DNA from: Alphaproteobacteria bacterium
Lineage (GTDB): Bacteria > Pseudomonadota > Alphaproteobacteria > Rickettsiales > JABCZZ01
DNA length: 27,271 nt
Reading direction: 5' to 3'
Assembly (NCBI GenBank): GCA_013289445.1
Contig: JABCZZ010000022.1
Location: 1 to 27,271, forward strand
Part shown: positions 1 to 7,567 of the stretch, in pieces
Layout of the letters: each line of letters starts with the position of its first letter
How positions within the stretch are numbered: the first letter of the stretch is position 1
Position numbers and translations under genes: made by a program
The notes under the pieces: model-generated
Databases searched by the model: none
What the model saw: the letters and a program-made list of their open reading frames with translations, nothing else
Told to the model about the DNA's origin: nothing

Positions 1-57
1 TCCGGAATAAGCCGCCTGCTGCGCGGCCTGAGATTGTTTGCCGGTCAGGAAAGTCAT
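1..57 (-). CDS. N-terminus of a gene running off the window
   Basis: An open reading frame starts with ATG at 57 and reads MTFLTGKQSQAAQQAAYSG before leaving the window. The upstream sequence has only a weak AAGG about 16 bases before the ATG. It lies downstream of, and on the same strand as, the tail peptidase and the two unknown genes, so it may be the next gene of the phage-like cluster, where GTA-type clusters carry a large tail or host-specificity protein. That role is inference from position; 19 residues are too few for recognition. Confidence 0.45.
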   Translation of the reverse strand, partial: MTFLTGKQSQAAQQAAYSG

Positions 58-180
58 ATTCAGTATACGCCTTAAAATTGGGGTATGCGTCAGCGACGCC
101 TGTAGCGCATGAAACGCAAAGAAAAGAACGGCACGCTTTAGCGCCATTGCATCCTGCCGCTTATGTGGTGCTAATGCTGC

Positions 181-648
181 TTACGTGCGAGACGGCGGCT
201 TGCCGGGCGAGCGCTGCTCGCGAGCGCGCTCTTCCTCTGCATCAAAATCCCGTACCTTCTGGGCCTTTTTGTCCATGGCACGCAATTTTTCCATCACTTC
301 TTCGGGAACATCCCTGTTGTTATCAGCGACGAATGTCTCAAGCGCGATTTCCACCGGAAACTTTTTCTTGCGCAGATCTTTATTGTAAAAAGTCTGACGT
401 GCGGATACGGCAACGGAAGAGCCGGCAGACACTGTGCGTCCTTCATACTCACTGAGTTTGGCCTCGGTCATGTCGACTCCGGCACTGTAGATCAGTCCGT
501 ACACTTTATTTTCAGGGTCGAGTTCAACTCCCGCTACTTTCCCGGCAGCAATACCATTCATCCACATCACGTGCAGACCGTTGGCAAGCAAAAGCTCGTT
601 TATCTTCGGGCCGTCGGCAGAACTCGTGGATTGATCAGACTCGTTCAT
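181..648 (-). CDS. Hypothetical protein in phage-like cluster
   Basis: About 155 residues, not recognised. The N-terminal two thirds look like a compact beta-rich domain. The C-terminal third is highly charged, rich in Lys, Glu and Arg, probably helical, and ends in a basic Pro/Arg tail. No signal peptide or membrane segment is seen. The ATG at 648 is preceded by GGTAAG; a TTG at 675 in the same frame would add nine residues and leave six bases to the upstream gene. It is the second of two unknown genes lying between the tail peptidase and the gene cut by the window edge, all in the same direction. Function is unknown. Confidence 0.6.
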   Translation of the reverse strand: MNESDQSTSSADGPKINELLLANGLHVMWMNGIAAGKVAGVELDPENKVYGLIYSAGVDMTEAKLSEYEGRTVSAGSSVAVSARQTFYNKDLRKKKFPVEIALETFVADNNRDVPEEVMEKLRAMDKKAQKVRDFDAEEERAREQRSPGKPPSRT

Positions 649-681
649 GTACTTACCAATCGGATTATCGGACAAACACGC

Positions 682-1170
682 TTATAAAGCTCCGCCGGGC
701 GGAACGTCACTGTCTTTTTTTCTTTTTTTAAGGACGCGCTCCGTTGCCTGAAGCTCACGCGCGCGCCTCATCTGCTCTGCAATGCTAACGTGCATATGCG
801 CGAAGAATTGGTCGTTGATCAATATTTCATCAAGCTGGCGGCAAAGATTGGGCTGCAGGTTCGCTCTGTAATTTGTGTTCTGCATAAAATCCGAGAGTGG
901 CACGGGTGCCGCCAGATCGTGCCTGACAAGGCAAAGTGCGCCTTTGTCGTCGTGGGCAACCAGGCGGCCCTCTTGTTCGAATTGCATGCGCGCCGCTGCA
1001 TCCGGCTCTTCGAGCTTCACTAGACCGGATACAAACGCGCTTTTGGGATTCTCACTGGTGATAACCAAGCCGGCAGTGTTGCCGATATCGCGCAGGATAT
1101 CGGATGGCACGGAGTCCATCACCAGGAATTTGTCATCCAGCGGGCCGATCTTTAAGGGAATGGTTGTCAT
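682..1170 (-). CDS. Hypothetical protein downstream of tail peptidase
   Basis: A 162-residue protein beginning MTTIPLKIGPLDD. The ATG at 1170 was chosen because CCGGAG lies six bases before it; a longer in-frame start at 1197 has no better signal. The protein is soluble, without signal peptide or transmembrane segment. The C-terminal 50 residues are helical and very basic, with a KKRKK stretch. Its stop is close to the start of the next unknown gene, so the two are probably cotranscribed. I do not recognise a family. The position after an NlpC/P60 tail peptidase makes a phage accessory role possible but unproven. Confidence 0.65.
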   Translation of the reverse strand: MTTIPLKIGPLDDKFLVMDSVPSDILRDIGNTAGLVITSENPKSAFVSGLVKLEEPDAAARMQFEQEGRLVAHDDKGALCLVRHDLAAPVPLSDFMQNTNYRANLQPNLCRQLDEILINDQFFAHMHVSIAEQMRRARELQATERVLKKRKKDSDVPPGGAL

Positions 1171-1232
1171 CGTATACTCCGGTAGTGTTCTTGCCATTCA
1201 TCCTAGGCTATAAAAGTTACTAATCTGTTAAG

Positions 1233-1709
1233 TTATGCCGGTGCAAACAGGCTGAAAAAGCGGCGCTCGCGCAGGTAGTCCGCTTGAGAACCTTGTTCGC
1301 CTCTGCGCATAAGCCAGGTGGCTGTCTGCACATTTTCGATCATGCAGGCGCGTCCGACATAGGCATGGATGATGCGCGGCCACTCTATTACAATCGCGCC
1401 GTGACTGAAGCAGCGGCCAAAACGAAATGGGACGATATCGCCCGCAAGCGGCAGCTGCACTTCATGTGTATAACGGCTTAAGCCTTCAAGATAGCGCTCG
1501 GCAGCGCGATGCAGATGCCAGTCATGCGGATAATACGGCACCTCCAGCGGCGCTATCAGCCCTGCCTCGGCGTATACTTCAGCCAGCAGCGTCAGGCAAT
1601 CCACGCCCACGCCCTTGACGCGGCCCATCGGATGATAGGGCGTTCCCAGCCAGCTGTCCGCCACCGCTATAATGCGTACGCGCAGGCTTTCTTCGTGCAG
1701 TTTTGTCAT
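1233..1709 (-). CDS. NlpC/P60 phage-type cell wall peptidase (GTA g14-like)
   Basis: A 158-residue cysteine peptidase of the NlpC/P60 superfamily, the kind carried at the tail tip of GTAs and related siphophages to cut peptidoglycan during DNA entry. The expected catalytic residues are present: Cys38 in the VDCLTLL motif, His103 in FSHGAIV and His115 in IIHAYVG. The N-terminal GTPYHPMGRVKGVGVDC segment is typical of the phage NlpC group (TIGR02219). There is no signal peptide, as expected for a virion component. It is full length and undamaged, unlike the neighbouring phage genes on this strand. The gene expected before it, the DUF2163/TIGR02218 protein, survives as a fragment at 4375-4640, separated from it by a plus-strand cassette. 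Confidence 0.85.
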   Translation of the reverse strand: MTKLHEESLRVRIIAVADSWLGTPYHPMGRVKGVGVDCLTLLAEVYAEAGLIAPLEVPYYPHDWHLHRAAERYLEGLSRYTHEVQLPLAGDIVPFRFGRCFSHGAIVIEWPRIIHAYVGRACMIENVQTATWLMRRGEQGSQADYLRERRFFSLFAPA

Positions 1710-1869
1710 GCAAAATTCACGATACTTTGAGGATTGTGTCCTATAATCAGAAAAAGTCAGCAGCGTATGGAAGCGCTTATGGCCGACGACATAAAAGCCC
1801 GTTTAATAGCCCTGGCCAGGCCAAAAAACCGTTTTTGTAACACGATCTTAACACAGTCTTAATATTATT

Positions 1870-1890
1870 TTAACAATACACCTCTATACT
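1870..1890 (+). promoter_or_regulatory. Possible promoter region of the envelope cassette
   Basis: The AT-rich stretch before the three-gene cassette holds a TATACT hexamer at 1885-1890, 34 bases before the start codon. A TTAACA lies at 1870-1875, but the spacing is too short for a standard -35, so only the -10 element is plausible. A second -10-like TATAAT is at 1742-1747. Confidence 0.3.
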
Positions 1891-1923
1891 TGGGCCTAAG
1901 TAAACGCAGTAGGAGCATTGGTT

Positions 1924-2922
1924 ATGGCAGACAGACAACCTCCGGGTAACAGATCTCAGGATAATACCAGTCAACCGCAATACCCGAAAGAGCCGGGCTT
2001 TTTTAGTCGCCATAAAATCCTTGCCAACCTACTGCTAGGCACAGGTCTTGTGGCGGGGTTACACGAAATTTATCCCAAGACACCCACTTCTCCTGTTCCT
2101 GCTCCACTTCCACCCGCGCCGAATGTGCAGCCTGCGCAAACTGCGGACACAAACGCCGCTGCAGCTACAAACACCGTTGCAACAGCCAAGACTCCTGCGC
2201 CCAAACTCGGCATCGACAATCCCATTGACGAGATCCATGCTACGGCCGGCGTGTTTAACCGACATGTACTCATCGACTTCGCCAATCACATGGCACATAT
2301 CATCCGCGACACCGGCAAAATCGATGCCGATGGCGGCGTAACCCCTACTGCCCAGCAGCTCGCCCGGCTTTCTGAACCGTCGGAAGTGCTCAAGGCCTTC
2401 GGCGTGACGGCAAAGACCGATGACAATTATCGTTTCGGCGTATTCTCCAGTGCCGACAAGGTGGGCATGTGGCAAGGCTATGTCCGCGCCGGTGATGGCG
2501 CTCTGGTCATCGACCATATTGCAACGCTTCCCATCGAGCATTATCCGCCGATGATGGATGCGAACCGAAACAGCATCCTGTCCGGCGTGTTCGAAAGACT
2601 TGGACAGACCGGTTGTGCCGAAACCACTCCGCTGCCCAGAGGCAGTGAGATTATCGTGCCGGGTGCGGCATTGCGCGGCGCCGAGGATACGATGCAGACC
2701 CTTCCCCCGGATGCTGCACGCAAAGTTGTCGAAGCAGCGACTTTCACTAAAACGCTCTCTATGGCCACAGAGAAACTGCCGGATGGCTTTGCCTATGCCG
2801 ATGTCGGCGGCCAGAAGATCGTCACCAGCAATCTGAGCTTTGCCGATATGGCAAAAGCGCTGGACGGCGCCAAGATAAACAAGGGCGGCAAGGGCGGTGC
2901 GGGCGGACAGAGCCTCGCCTAA
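1924..2922 (+). CDS. Membrane-anchored periplasmic hypothetical protein (cassette gene 1)
   Basis: A 332-residue protein that I do not recognise. ATG at 1924 has AGGAG eight bases upstream; a TTG two codons earlier is less likely. A polar N-terminus of about 27 residues is followed by one hydrophobic segment (about residues 28-45, LANLLLGTGLVAGL), then a linker rich in Pro, Ala and Thr (about 50-95), then a globular domain of about 200 residues, and a Gly/Lys-rich tail. This layout predicts an N-in anchor with the main domain in the periplasm. It is the first gene of a three-gene run whose other products also carry export signals. The run lies between the fragments of two phage tail genes but on the opposite strand. 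Confidence 0.75.
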   Translation: MADRQPPGNRSQDNTSQPQYPKEPGFFSRHKILANLLLGTGLVAGLHEIYPKTPTSPVPAPLPPAPNVQPAQTADTNAAAATNTVATAKTPAPKLGIDNPIDEIHATAGVFNRHVLIDFANHMAHIIRDTGKIDADGGVTPTAQQLARLSEPSEVLKAFGVTAKTDDNYRFGVFSSADKVGMWQGYVRAGDGALVIDHIATLPIEHYPPMMDANRNSILSGVFERLGQTGCAETTPLPRGSEIIVPGAALRGAEDTMQTLPPDAARKVVEAATFTKTLSMATEKLPDGFAYADVGGQKIVTSNLSFADMAKALDGAKINKGGKGGAGGQSLA

Positions 2923-2949
2923 TCCACACCGACAGCAGGGAAGCATTAT

Positions 2950-3651
2950 ATGCCTGATGAGGATTTCACAAACGGCGGCCCGCTTGAAAACGACGTGACG
3001 CATGTCGGCGAAGATCGTGAACGCAAACAGTCGCGCAGACGATTTATTAGTAACATAGCCCTAGCCCTGGGCCTTACCGGCCTTGGTACAGCGGGCGGCA
3101 TGCAAGGCTACGAATGGCTGCGCGATCGCAAGAGCGCTCCGGTGAATTTCGATATCGAAGGCGAGATCCGCGAAGGACACATCAAGCAAGCCTCTTCGAT
3201 CAATTACAACATGTTCGGCTCCGGCAAGCAGGAAGACGCGTTCAAAGCGCTTAAAGCGGCCATCGATAAACATGACGTAACCGGTCTTACGCGCGAATTG
3301 AAAAAAAGCATTTACAGCGACCAGGACAAGGGCGGCGCGGTCGTCGCCAAGGCCATGACCTATTTGCTCGTCACCGGCCCGATGATGGAAGAAGACATGC
3401 ACAAGGCGATTCTCGCGGGCGTGCCTTACGCACGTGACATCCAGTTCACCACGCTGAACGCTACCGATACGCGCGAGGCCGTAGTGAAATCCCTGCCTGA
3501 GCTTGCACGTGACGGCTACGAGGTTGATCTCGTCGCCTCCGGCAGCAAGGCCAGCAAAGGTGTCGTCATCGCGCAAGATCCGGAGATGGGCCAGAGCCTC
3601 TCCAATTATATCGCAACCCTGCCTAAAACGCATAACCTTCCGAGAAAATAA
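2950..3651 (+). CDS. Hypothetical protein with Tat-type signal (cassette gene 2)
   Basis: A 233-residue protein of unknown family. The N-terminus contains the twin-arginine pattern SRRRFIS at about residues 28-34, followed by a hydrophobic stretch (about 35-50), so export or membrane anchoring by the Tat pathway is predicted; TatA and TatB are encoded in this window. No clear AxA cleavage site is seen, so the signal may stay as an anchor. The rest is a soluble alpha/beta-looking domain with no cysteine and no catalytic motif I can name. A GGGA lies about nine bases before the ATG. It starts 27 bases after gene 1 and ends 10 bases before gene 3, consistent with one operon. Confidence 0.75.
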   Translation: MPDEDFTNGGPLENDVTHVGEDRERKQSRRRFISNIALALGLTGLGTAGGMQGYEWLRDRKSAPVNFDIEGEIREGHIKQASSINYNMFGSGKQEDAFKALKAAIDKHDVTGLTRELKKSIYSDQDKGGAVVAKAMTYLLVTGPMMEEDMHKAILAGVPYARDIQFTTLNATDTREAVVKSLPELARDGYEVDLVASGSKASKGVVIAQDPEMGQSLSNYIATLPKTHNLPRK

Positions 3652-3661
3652 GGAGCAGCAT

Positions 3662-4378
3662 ATGTCGAATAAAAAGGGCAAGAACTGGAGCGACTCCGTT
3701 GCAACGCAAGCCACTACGGCAGCGCTGGCAGCTTCGCTGCTGCTTAGCGGCTGCGGCAAGTCTGACCAGCACACACATAAGCTGACGGCCGAGCAAAGGG
3801 CCGCACAGATCGCCCAGCGTGAGGCCGCGGCCAAGCAAGCCGACCAGGCCCATTTTGCCGCCGATCTGAAGACCAATGTGTTCGAAGCGTATAACATTGG
3901 TGCCATGAAGCCGGCCCAGGAAGACATGCACCAGCAGATTCTCAAACTCTATCAGGCGGCTCCCAATCGTCTTACCGCGCCGAGAATAAGCGCCGAGGAT
4001 ACCCGCAACTACAAGGCTTTCGTCACGGCGCTGCGCAAGCTCGATAACCTGCAGCACCCCACCGATGTGGATGCAAAGGGCAATCCGATTGCCATCACTG
4101 CCGATGATCGCAGAGCGGTCATCGGTGAAATGATGGCCAGAGGCTCGAGGATCAATGCCGAAGGCTTGATTGCCGATTTATTCGTGTATTGCCCCAAAGG
4201 TTCGCAGGGCATTACCTTTAAGATCGATGACCACCATCCGCCCGTCGATCTCAAAGGCCTGATTGCCCATGAAGGCCGCGGCATGACCTGGGATAGCCTG
4301 CAATATACCATCCAGAAGGTGGCTGAAATCAACGCCCGTGACAGTAAACACGTAAAAACGCCCCAAAAGCAGCGTTAA
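3662..4378 (+). CDS. Lipoprotein of unknown function (cassette gene 3)
   Basis: A 238-residue predicted lipoprotein. The N-terminus has basic residues, then the hydrophobic segment TTAALAASLLLSGC, whose LLSGC matches a signal peptidase II lipobox; the acylated Cys lies near residue 31. It is followed by a helical, Ala/Gln/Lys-rich region (about 38-75) and a domain ending in a basic tail. ATG at 3662 has AAGGAG six bases before it; a longer start would destroy the signal peptide. No family is recognised. Its TAA stop (4376-4378) touches, without any gap, the position 4379-4381 where the opposite-strand phage tail gene would end if its frame were restored. Confidence 0.75.
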   Translation: MSNKKGKNWSDSVATQATTAALAASLLLSGCGKSDQHTHKLTAEQRAAQIAQREAAAKQADQAHFAADLKTNVFEAYNIGAMKPAQEDMHQQILKLYQAAPNRLTAPRISAEDTRNYKAFVTALRKLDNLQHPTDVDAKGNPIAITADDRRAVIGEMMARGSRINAEGLIADLFVYCPKGSQGITFKIDDHHPPVDLKGLIAHEGRGMTWDSLQYTIQKVAEINARDSKHVKTPQKQR

Positions 4379-4740
4379 TTACACTGCCGTGGCGCTTTCG
4401 GGCACGTAGGAAATCCTCTGAAATTTACGAGATTGTTAAACTTGCTCTGGCAGGTCGTCTGCTGTTTGTCGCGGCCCGGTGTGAGGGTAAACGCATCCCC
4501 TGCCTGCGCTTGCAACGGAAACGGCGCGATCAGGCTCACCGTGCCGGACGCGCCCTGCAGATAGGTTTTTACCGTGCGTGAAATCCCGGCATTGGCGCCT
4601 GTGGTAAAGGCAATCGTTCCCAGATTAAAATAACCGCTCCCTGCGACAGCGTCGCGTTGATCACGTTCTGTGTGGAGCCTGTCGCTAAGGGGCCGCTTAG
4701 GTAGTGTCCCATACCGGTATGTGCGTAACGTTAAAACCAA
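4375..4740 (-). pseudogene. C-terminal remnant of a DUF2163/TIGR02218 phage tail protein (GTA g13-like)
   Basis: The minus-strand frame contains GYFNLGTIAFTTGANAGIS, then PFPLQAQAGDAFTLTPG, then KFNNLVNFRGFP. This is the order and spacing of the C-terminal domain of phage BR0599/TIGR02218 proteins, the gene normally just before the NlpC/P60 tail peptidase. The N-terminal DUF2163 part is missing; residues encoded above about 4650 do not match the family. After FRGFP the frame reads TCPKAPRQCN, but the adjacent frame reads YVPESATAV and then stops at 4379, which is the family-like ending, so one base seems to have been lost near 4415. The fragment is therefore truncated and frameshifted. Confidence 0.75.
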
Positions 4741-4802
4741 GGCCTGCTAGGGATGGTAGAACGGCAGTGGACATAAGCAAACTTCCTTGTATACAGGCGA
4801 GG

Positions 4803-5537
4803 ATGAAAAACAGTAAAGCGATTACGTCAATGATGATGTGCCTGCTTGCAAGCTGCGGCCCCGCGCCGCCTGCGCGCGATTATGTCTCGGCGGAAGAAGT
4901 GGATGCGATGATCATCCCGCCGGATGCCAACATTCAATTTTCACTGAGTAGAGGCTATCTCACGCGCGTGGAGCAAAACGATCTGCCGGCCGGAATCTAT
5001 GACCGCTTCGTCGCCATGGCGCAGCGCATGAAGCTGCCACAAACGCCGGATCTCTATATCGACATGACCGACCGACGCCGCGTGCCGCAAGCCGAAGCAC
5101 GCTTTACCAAGGAGGAGCATGCCTACATCGTCACCAACCGTAGTGTCTATACGCTATGGACGCCGGAGCAGCTTCTTGCCGTGTTCGGCCATGAACTCGT
5201 GCATCTGCGCAAACGTCATGTGACGGCAGAAAATATCGCCCTCGCCTTTAACGATCCTTCGCTGTCGATTAAACATGAACTCGAAGCCGATAAAATCGGT
5301 TCAGGGCCGGACGGCTCCTGCAATCCGCTGGCGCTCGAAGAGGCGCTGAAGATCGTCACCGGCATCGACGAGAGCCATTACCTCGCCCACCATCCGGGCC
5401 AGACACCGGAGGATTATGACGCAGCGGTAGGTATCGATCACCCGCTATGGGCCGACCGCGCGGCAAGGCTTGAGGACATGGCCGCGCATCCGCCTGAGGC
5501 TTGCGTAAAAACCATGGGCGAACGCATCAACAATTAA
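4803..5537 (+). CDS. M48-family zinc metalloprotease, predicted lipoprotein
   Basis: A 244-residue protein with the zinc motif HELVH (His130, Glu131, His134) and a downstream HELEADKIG segment whose Glu159 and Asp163 fit the third zinc ligand and the conserved Asp of M48 peptidases. The start at 4803 gives a short lipoprotein signal ending in LLASC, with Cys18 as lipidation site; starting at 4704 would bury it. M48 envelope lipoproteins usually degrade or fold outer-membrane proteins, but the partner here is unknown. The chain is short for a BepA-like enzyme and has no TPR domain. It lies on the plus strand between remnants of the tape-measure gene and the TIGR02218-type gene, where another tail gene would be expected. 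Confidence 0.85.
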   Translation: MKNSKAITSMMMCLLASCGPAPPARDYVSAEEVDAMIIPPDANIQFSLSRGYLTRVEQNDLPAGIYDRFVAMAQRMKLPQTPDLYIDMTDRRRVPQAEARFTKEEHAYIVTNRSVYTLWTPEQLLAVFGHELVHLRKRHVTAENIALAFNDPSLSIKHELEADKIGSGPDGSCNPLALEEALKIVTGIDESHYLAHHPGQTPEDYDAAVGIDHPLWADRAARLEDMAAHPPEACVKTMGERINN

Positions 5538-5894
5538 GACTTCCACACCGGCAGATTACGGTTAATATTGCGTCCCTGAGTGGAAATGGAACTGGCAATG
5601 ACGGATGCGTTGTTCTTAAGAAACTGCGCGCCGGTTTGCGTATCAATCGCATTGATGTTGATGGTGTAATTGTCGCCTCCCATACCGCCGCTGCCATGTT
5701 TGCGTGCGGCGCAGTATACCCGTAACCATCTGATCGGACGCATACTGGATAGAGCGAAAAAGCTGCACGCAGGTTTGAGACGAAATGAGGCTGGAATTAT
5801 TAAAACTCTCCAGTGCCGCATTTGCCTGACTCATGCCCTACTGCAGACCCGACGTATCGGCGTCAAACATGACCGTCACGATATTATCTGTCAT
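5538..5894 (-). pseudogene. Tape-measure protein gene reduced to its two ends
   Basis: From ATG at 5894 the minus strand reads MTDNIVTVMFDADTSGLQ, then an in-frame TAG at 5838-5840, then continues in the same frame MSQANAALESFNNSSLI and on to DQMVTGIL near 5710. A different frame then takes over with GGMGGDNYTININAID, then GAQFLKNNASVIASSI, and stops after PVWKS near 5536. The first part looks like the N-terminus and the second like the C-terminus of a phage tail tape-measure protein, normally several hundred residues or more. A large internal deletion, one nonsense codon and one frameshift are therefore inferred. No function can remain. Confidence 0.65.
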
Positions 5895-6060
5895 GGCGTC
5901 ACTTTCATTTCCGTCTCTCGTAAGGGAGCGAGCGTTATAAATAATCCATAAGAAATTGGCATCAGACCATCGCTAAATTGAGGATCACAGCCTTGTTGCG
6001 AATGCTTCCTATATGGTATCATGAAACCGTGTAATACCGTTTTTTTGAGGAGGCCGTCAC

Positions 6061-6279
6061 ATGCAACTCGCATCCCAATGGAATATGCTTTCTCTCGAGG
6101 AAAAAATTGAAGCAATGCACAATGACATCGCCGCGTTAATGGGCATTGCCGAAGAACTCAGTCACAAGAATCATGTATTTGTCGACGCCATCAATCTTGT
6201 GCATGCCAATCTCGACGGTATGACCAAAACCGTGCGCAGTCTTGAGAAACAAATCGCCGTTCCCGAGCTGATGTTTTAA
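6061..6279 (+). CDS. Small hypothetical protein, helical
   Basis: A 72-residue protein preceded by a strong GAGGAGG about six bases before the ATG. It is predicted to be almost entirely alpha-helical, with heptad-like hydrophobic spacing from about residue 10 to 65, so a small coiled-coil or dimeric helix bundle is likely. There is no signal peptide or membrane segment. It sits alone on the plus strand between two decayed minus-strand phage genes. I do not recognise it. The good ribosome binding site and coding-like composition support it as a real gene. Confidence 0.6.
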   Translation: MQLASQWNMLSLEEKIEAMHNDIAALMGIAEELSHKNHVFVDAINLVHANLDGMTKTVRSLEKQIAVPELMF

Positions 6280-6303
6280 ATCATGCGCACGCCTGACATG
6301 GAC

Positions 6304-6623
6304 TTAAAACGCTGGCACCAATTGCTCGGCATTGACTTCTTTTTTAGGCTGGATGCCAAGATAGCTTGCCACTATCAGCACCAGCGGCGGATTGGGTTTG
6401 CCATTCCTTGTACAATGCATTGAGGCGGTAAACGGTGAACGTGTTCTTGACATAACCCCATGTCCATCGGTCAGATGGCAGGCATGGGCTATGATGCTAT
6501 CCCAGTCTGGCCATTCCTCGCCTCCACACACTTCCCCCGCCGCACCGCTAGCAACGGCACAGCCCAATGTTTACCGCCTAGCATGACGCTAGGTGCATCT
6601 TCGAACTCTGGGGCAATTTCCAT
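6304..6623 (-). pseudogene. Decayed tail-assembly-chaperone-like phage gene
   Basis: From ATG at 6623 one frame reads MEIAPEFEDAPSVMLGGKHW and continues AVPLLAVR, then breaks down and stops. A second frame carries WDSIIAHACHLTD, a third carries GYVKNTFTVYRLNALYKEW, and the second resumes with NPPLVLIVASYLGIQPK and ends at 6304. Read together these make one plausible protein of about 105 residues of the type found upstream of tape-measure genes in alphaproteobacterial prophages. At least three frame changes separate the pieces, so the gene is dead. The family assignment rests on remembered sequence patterns and gene order and is moderate only. Confidence 0.5.
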
Positions 6624-6721
6624 GACACACTCTCTGTTTTAAGGCGGCGTAACAAATAATTAACCATTGTCGTCTATTGAAATAGAAACGCGTTCGGGGT
6701 ATTGAGACTTGAAAGGTGCTT

Positions 6722-7567
6722 ATGTCCACGTCGCAAAAAGCGTTAAACGACTTTCTGGCACAACACTGTGAAGTGAAGCCCATTGCCACTGGCGAGAGCG
6801 GACGCAAGGAACGTTATTACATTCTTTCCACCGAAGACTGCCTGCTCTACATGGCCGAGACCCATGTACAGGAGATGCGCAACATCATCGATCAGAGCGA
6901 GGAGAAGGTCGCCGCCGCCAAACGCAGCGGGGATTACAGCGATGTGATTATGAGTTATAACTGGGACGCGCCCAACGCCGGCATGAACAATATCCGAATT
7001 CCAGTGAAACTGATCGACGGGCTTGACGAAAAACGTGCCATGATGCTACTGCGCAATCTCGAAGGCATCCAGAAAGACATTGACGAGGGCCACCTCCGCC
7101 GTGAAGGGCTGCAGACGCTGTTTGGCGACACTGCCAATATCAAAACCTCGTCCAATCTCGACGGCGAACGCATCTATGTCATCACTGGCAAGCAATCGGC
7201 CGCCGACCGCCGGCGCTATGCCGAGCGTTATGCCGAAGTCGTGGCCACCAATGTGCTGTTTAGCCTGCCTAAGGCACTGAATGCGAGGCTCCAGAAAGCC
7301 ATGCCCAAGGAAGCACGCGGGCGTTTCTTTGTTGAAGGACGGGACATCACCACGCCTAAAATCCGCTATGGTGCCGAGGCACAGCCCGAACTCATCCTGA
7401 CCGATGAAGGCGCTGCGCTATATACAGGCCAGACCAAGAAAAACGCCAAGCTCGCCGAAACGGTAAGTAAATTATTCCAGCAGGCTATGCTTGACCCATT
7501 CGGGCTGTCGCTTAAGCACTACATGGGCAAACACGCGATCATTAAGTTTTCCTCGTCGAAGGAATAG
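6722..7567 (+). CDS. Hypothetical protein, 281 residues
   Basis: An unrecognised soluble protein. ATG at 6722 was chosen because AAAGG lies five to six bases before it; a GTG two codons upstream is the alternative. No signal peptide, transmembrane segment or obvious catalytic motif is visible. The middle (about residues 60-140) is rich in Lys, Glu and Arg and probably helical; the C-terminal half is mixed. Codon use resembles the surrounding core-like genes. It is a single gene on the plus strand, with a decayed phage gene divergent on its left and an AT-rich gap on its right. Its position is where prophage capsid or head genes would lie. Confidence 0.7.
   Translation: MSTSQKALNDFLAQHCEVKPIATGESGRKERYYILSTEDCLLYMAETHVQEMRNIIDQSEEKVAAAKRSGDYSDVIMSYNWDAPNAGMNNIRIPVKLIDGLDEKRAMMLLRNLEGIQKDIDEGHLRREGLQTLFGDTANIKTSSNLDGERIYVITGKQSAADRRRYAERYAEVVATNVLFSLPKALNARLQKAMPKEARGRFFVEGRDITTPKIRYGAEAQPELILTDEGAALYTGQTKKNAKLAETVSKLFQQAMLDPFGLSLKHYMGKHAIIKFSSSKE

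Noticed and set aside
1767..1862. Plus-strand frame of 31 codons beginning MEALMADDIKARLIAL, after a TATAAT
   Set aside because: Too short, no ribosome binding site and no family match; could be the start of a lost gene but cannot be supported.
2059..3003. Long minus-strand frame of 314 codons opposite cassette gene 1
   Set aside because: Shadow of the plus-strand gene; no ribosome binding site, no family-like motif, odd composition rich in Cys, Arg and His.
3061..3945. Minus-strand frame of 294 codons opposite cassette genes 2 and 3
   Set aside because: Antisense to two genes with good starts and export signals; no recognisable domain.
5891..6115. Minus-strand frame whose stop overlaps the tape-measure start (ATGA)
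   Set aside because: The overlap looks like phage gene coupling, but the protein has no match to the small tail genes expected there and covers the promoter and ribosome site of the plus-strand gene at 6061.
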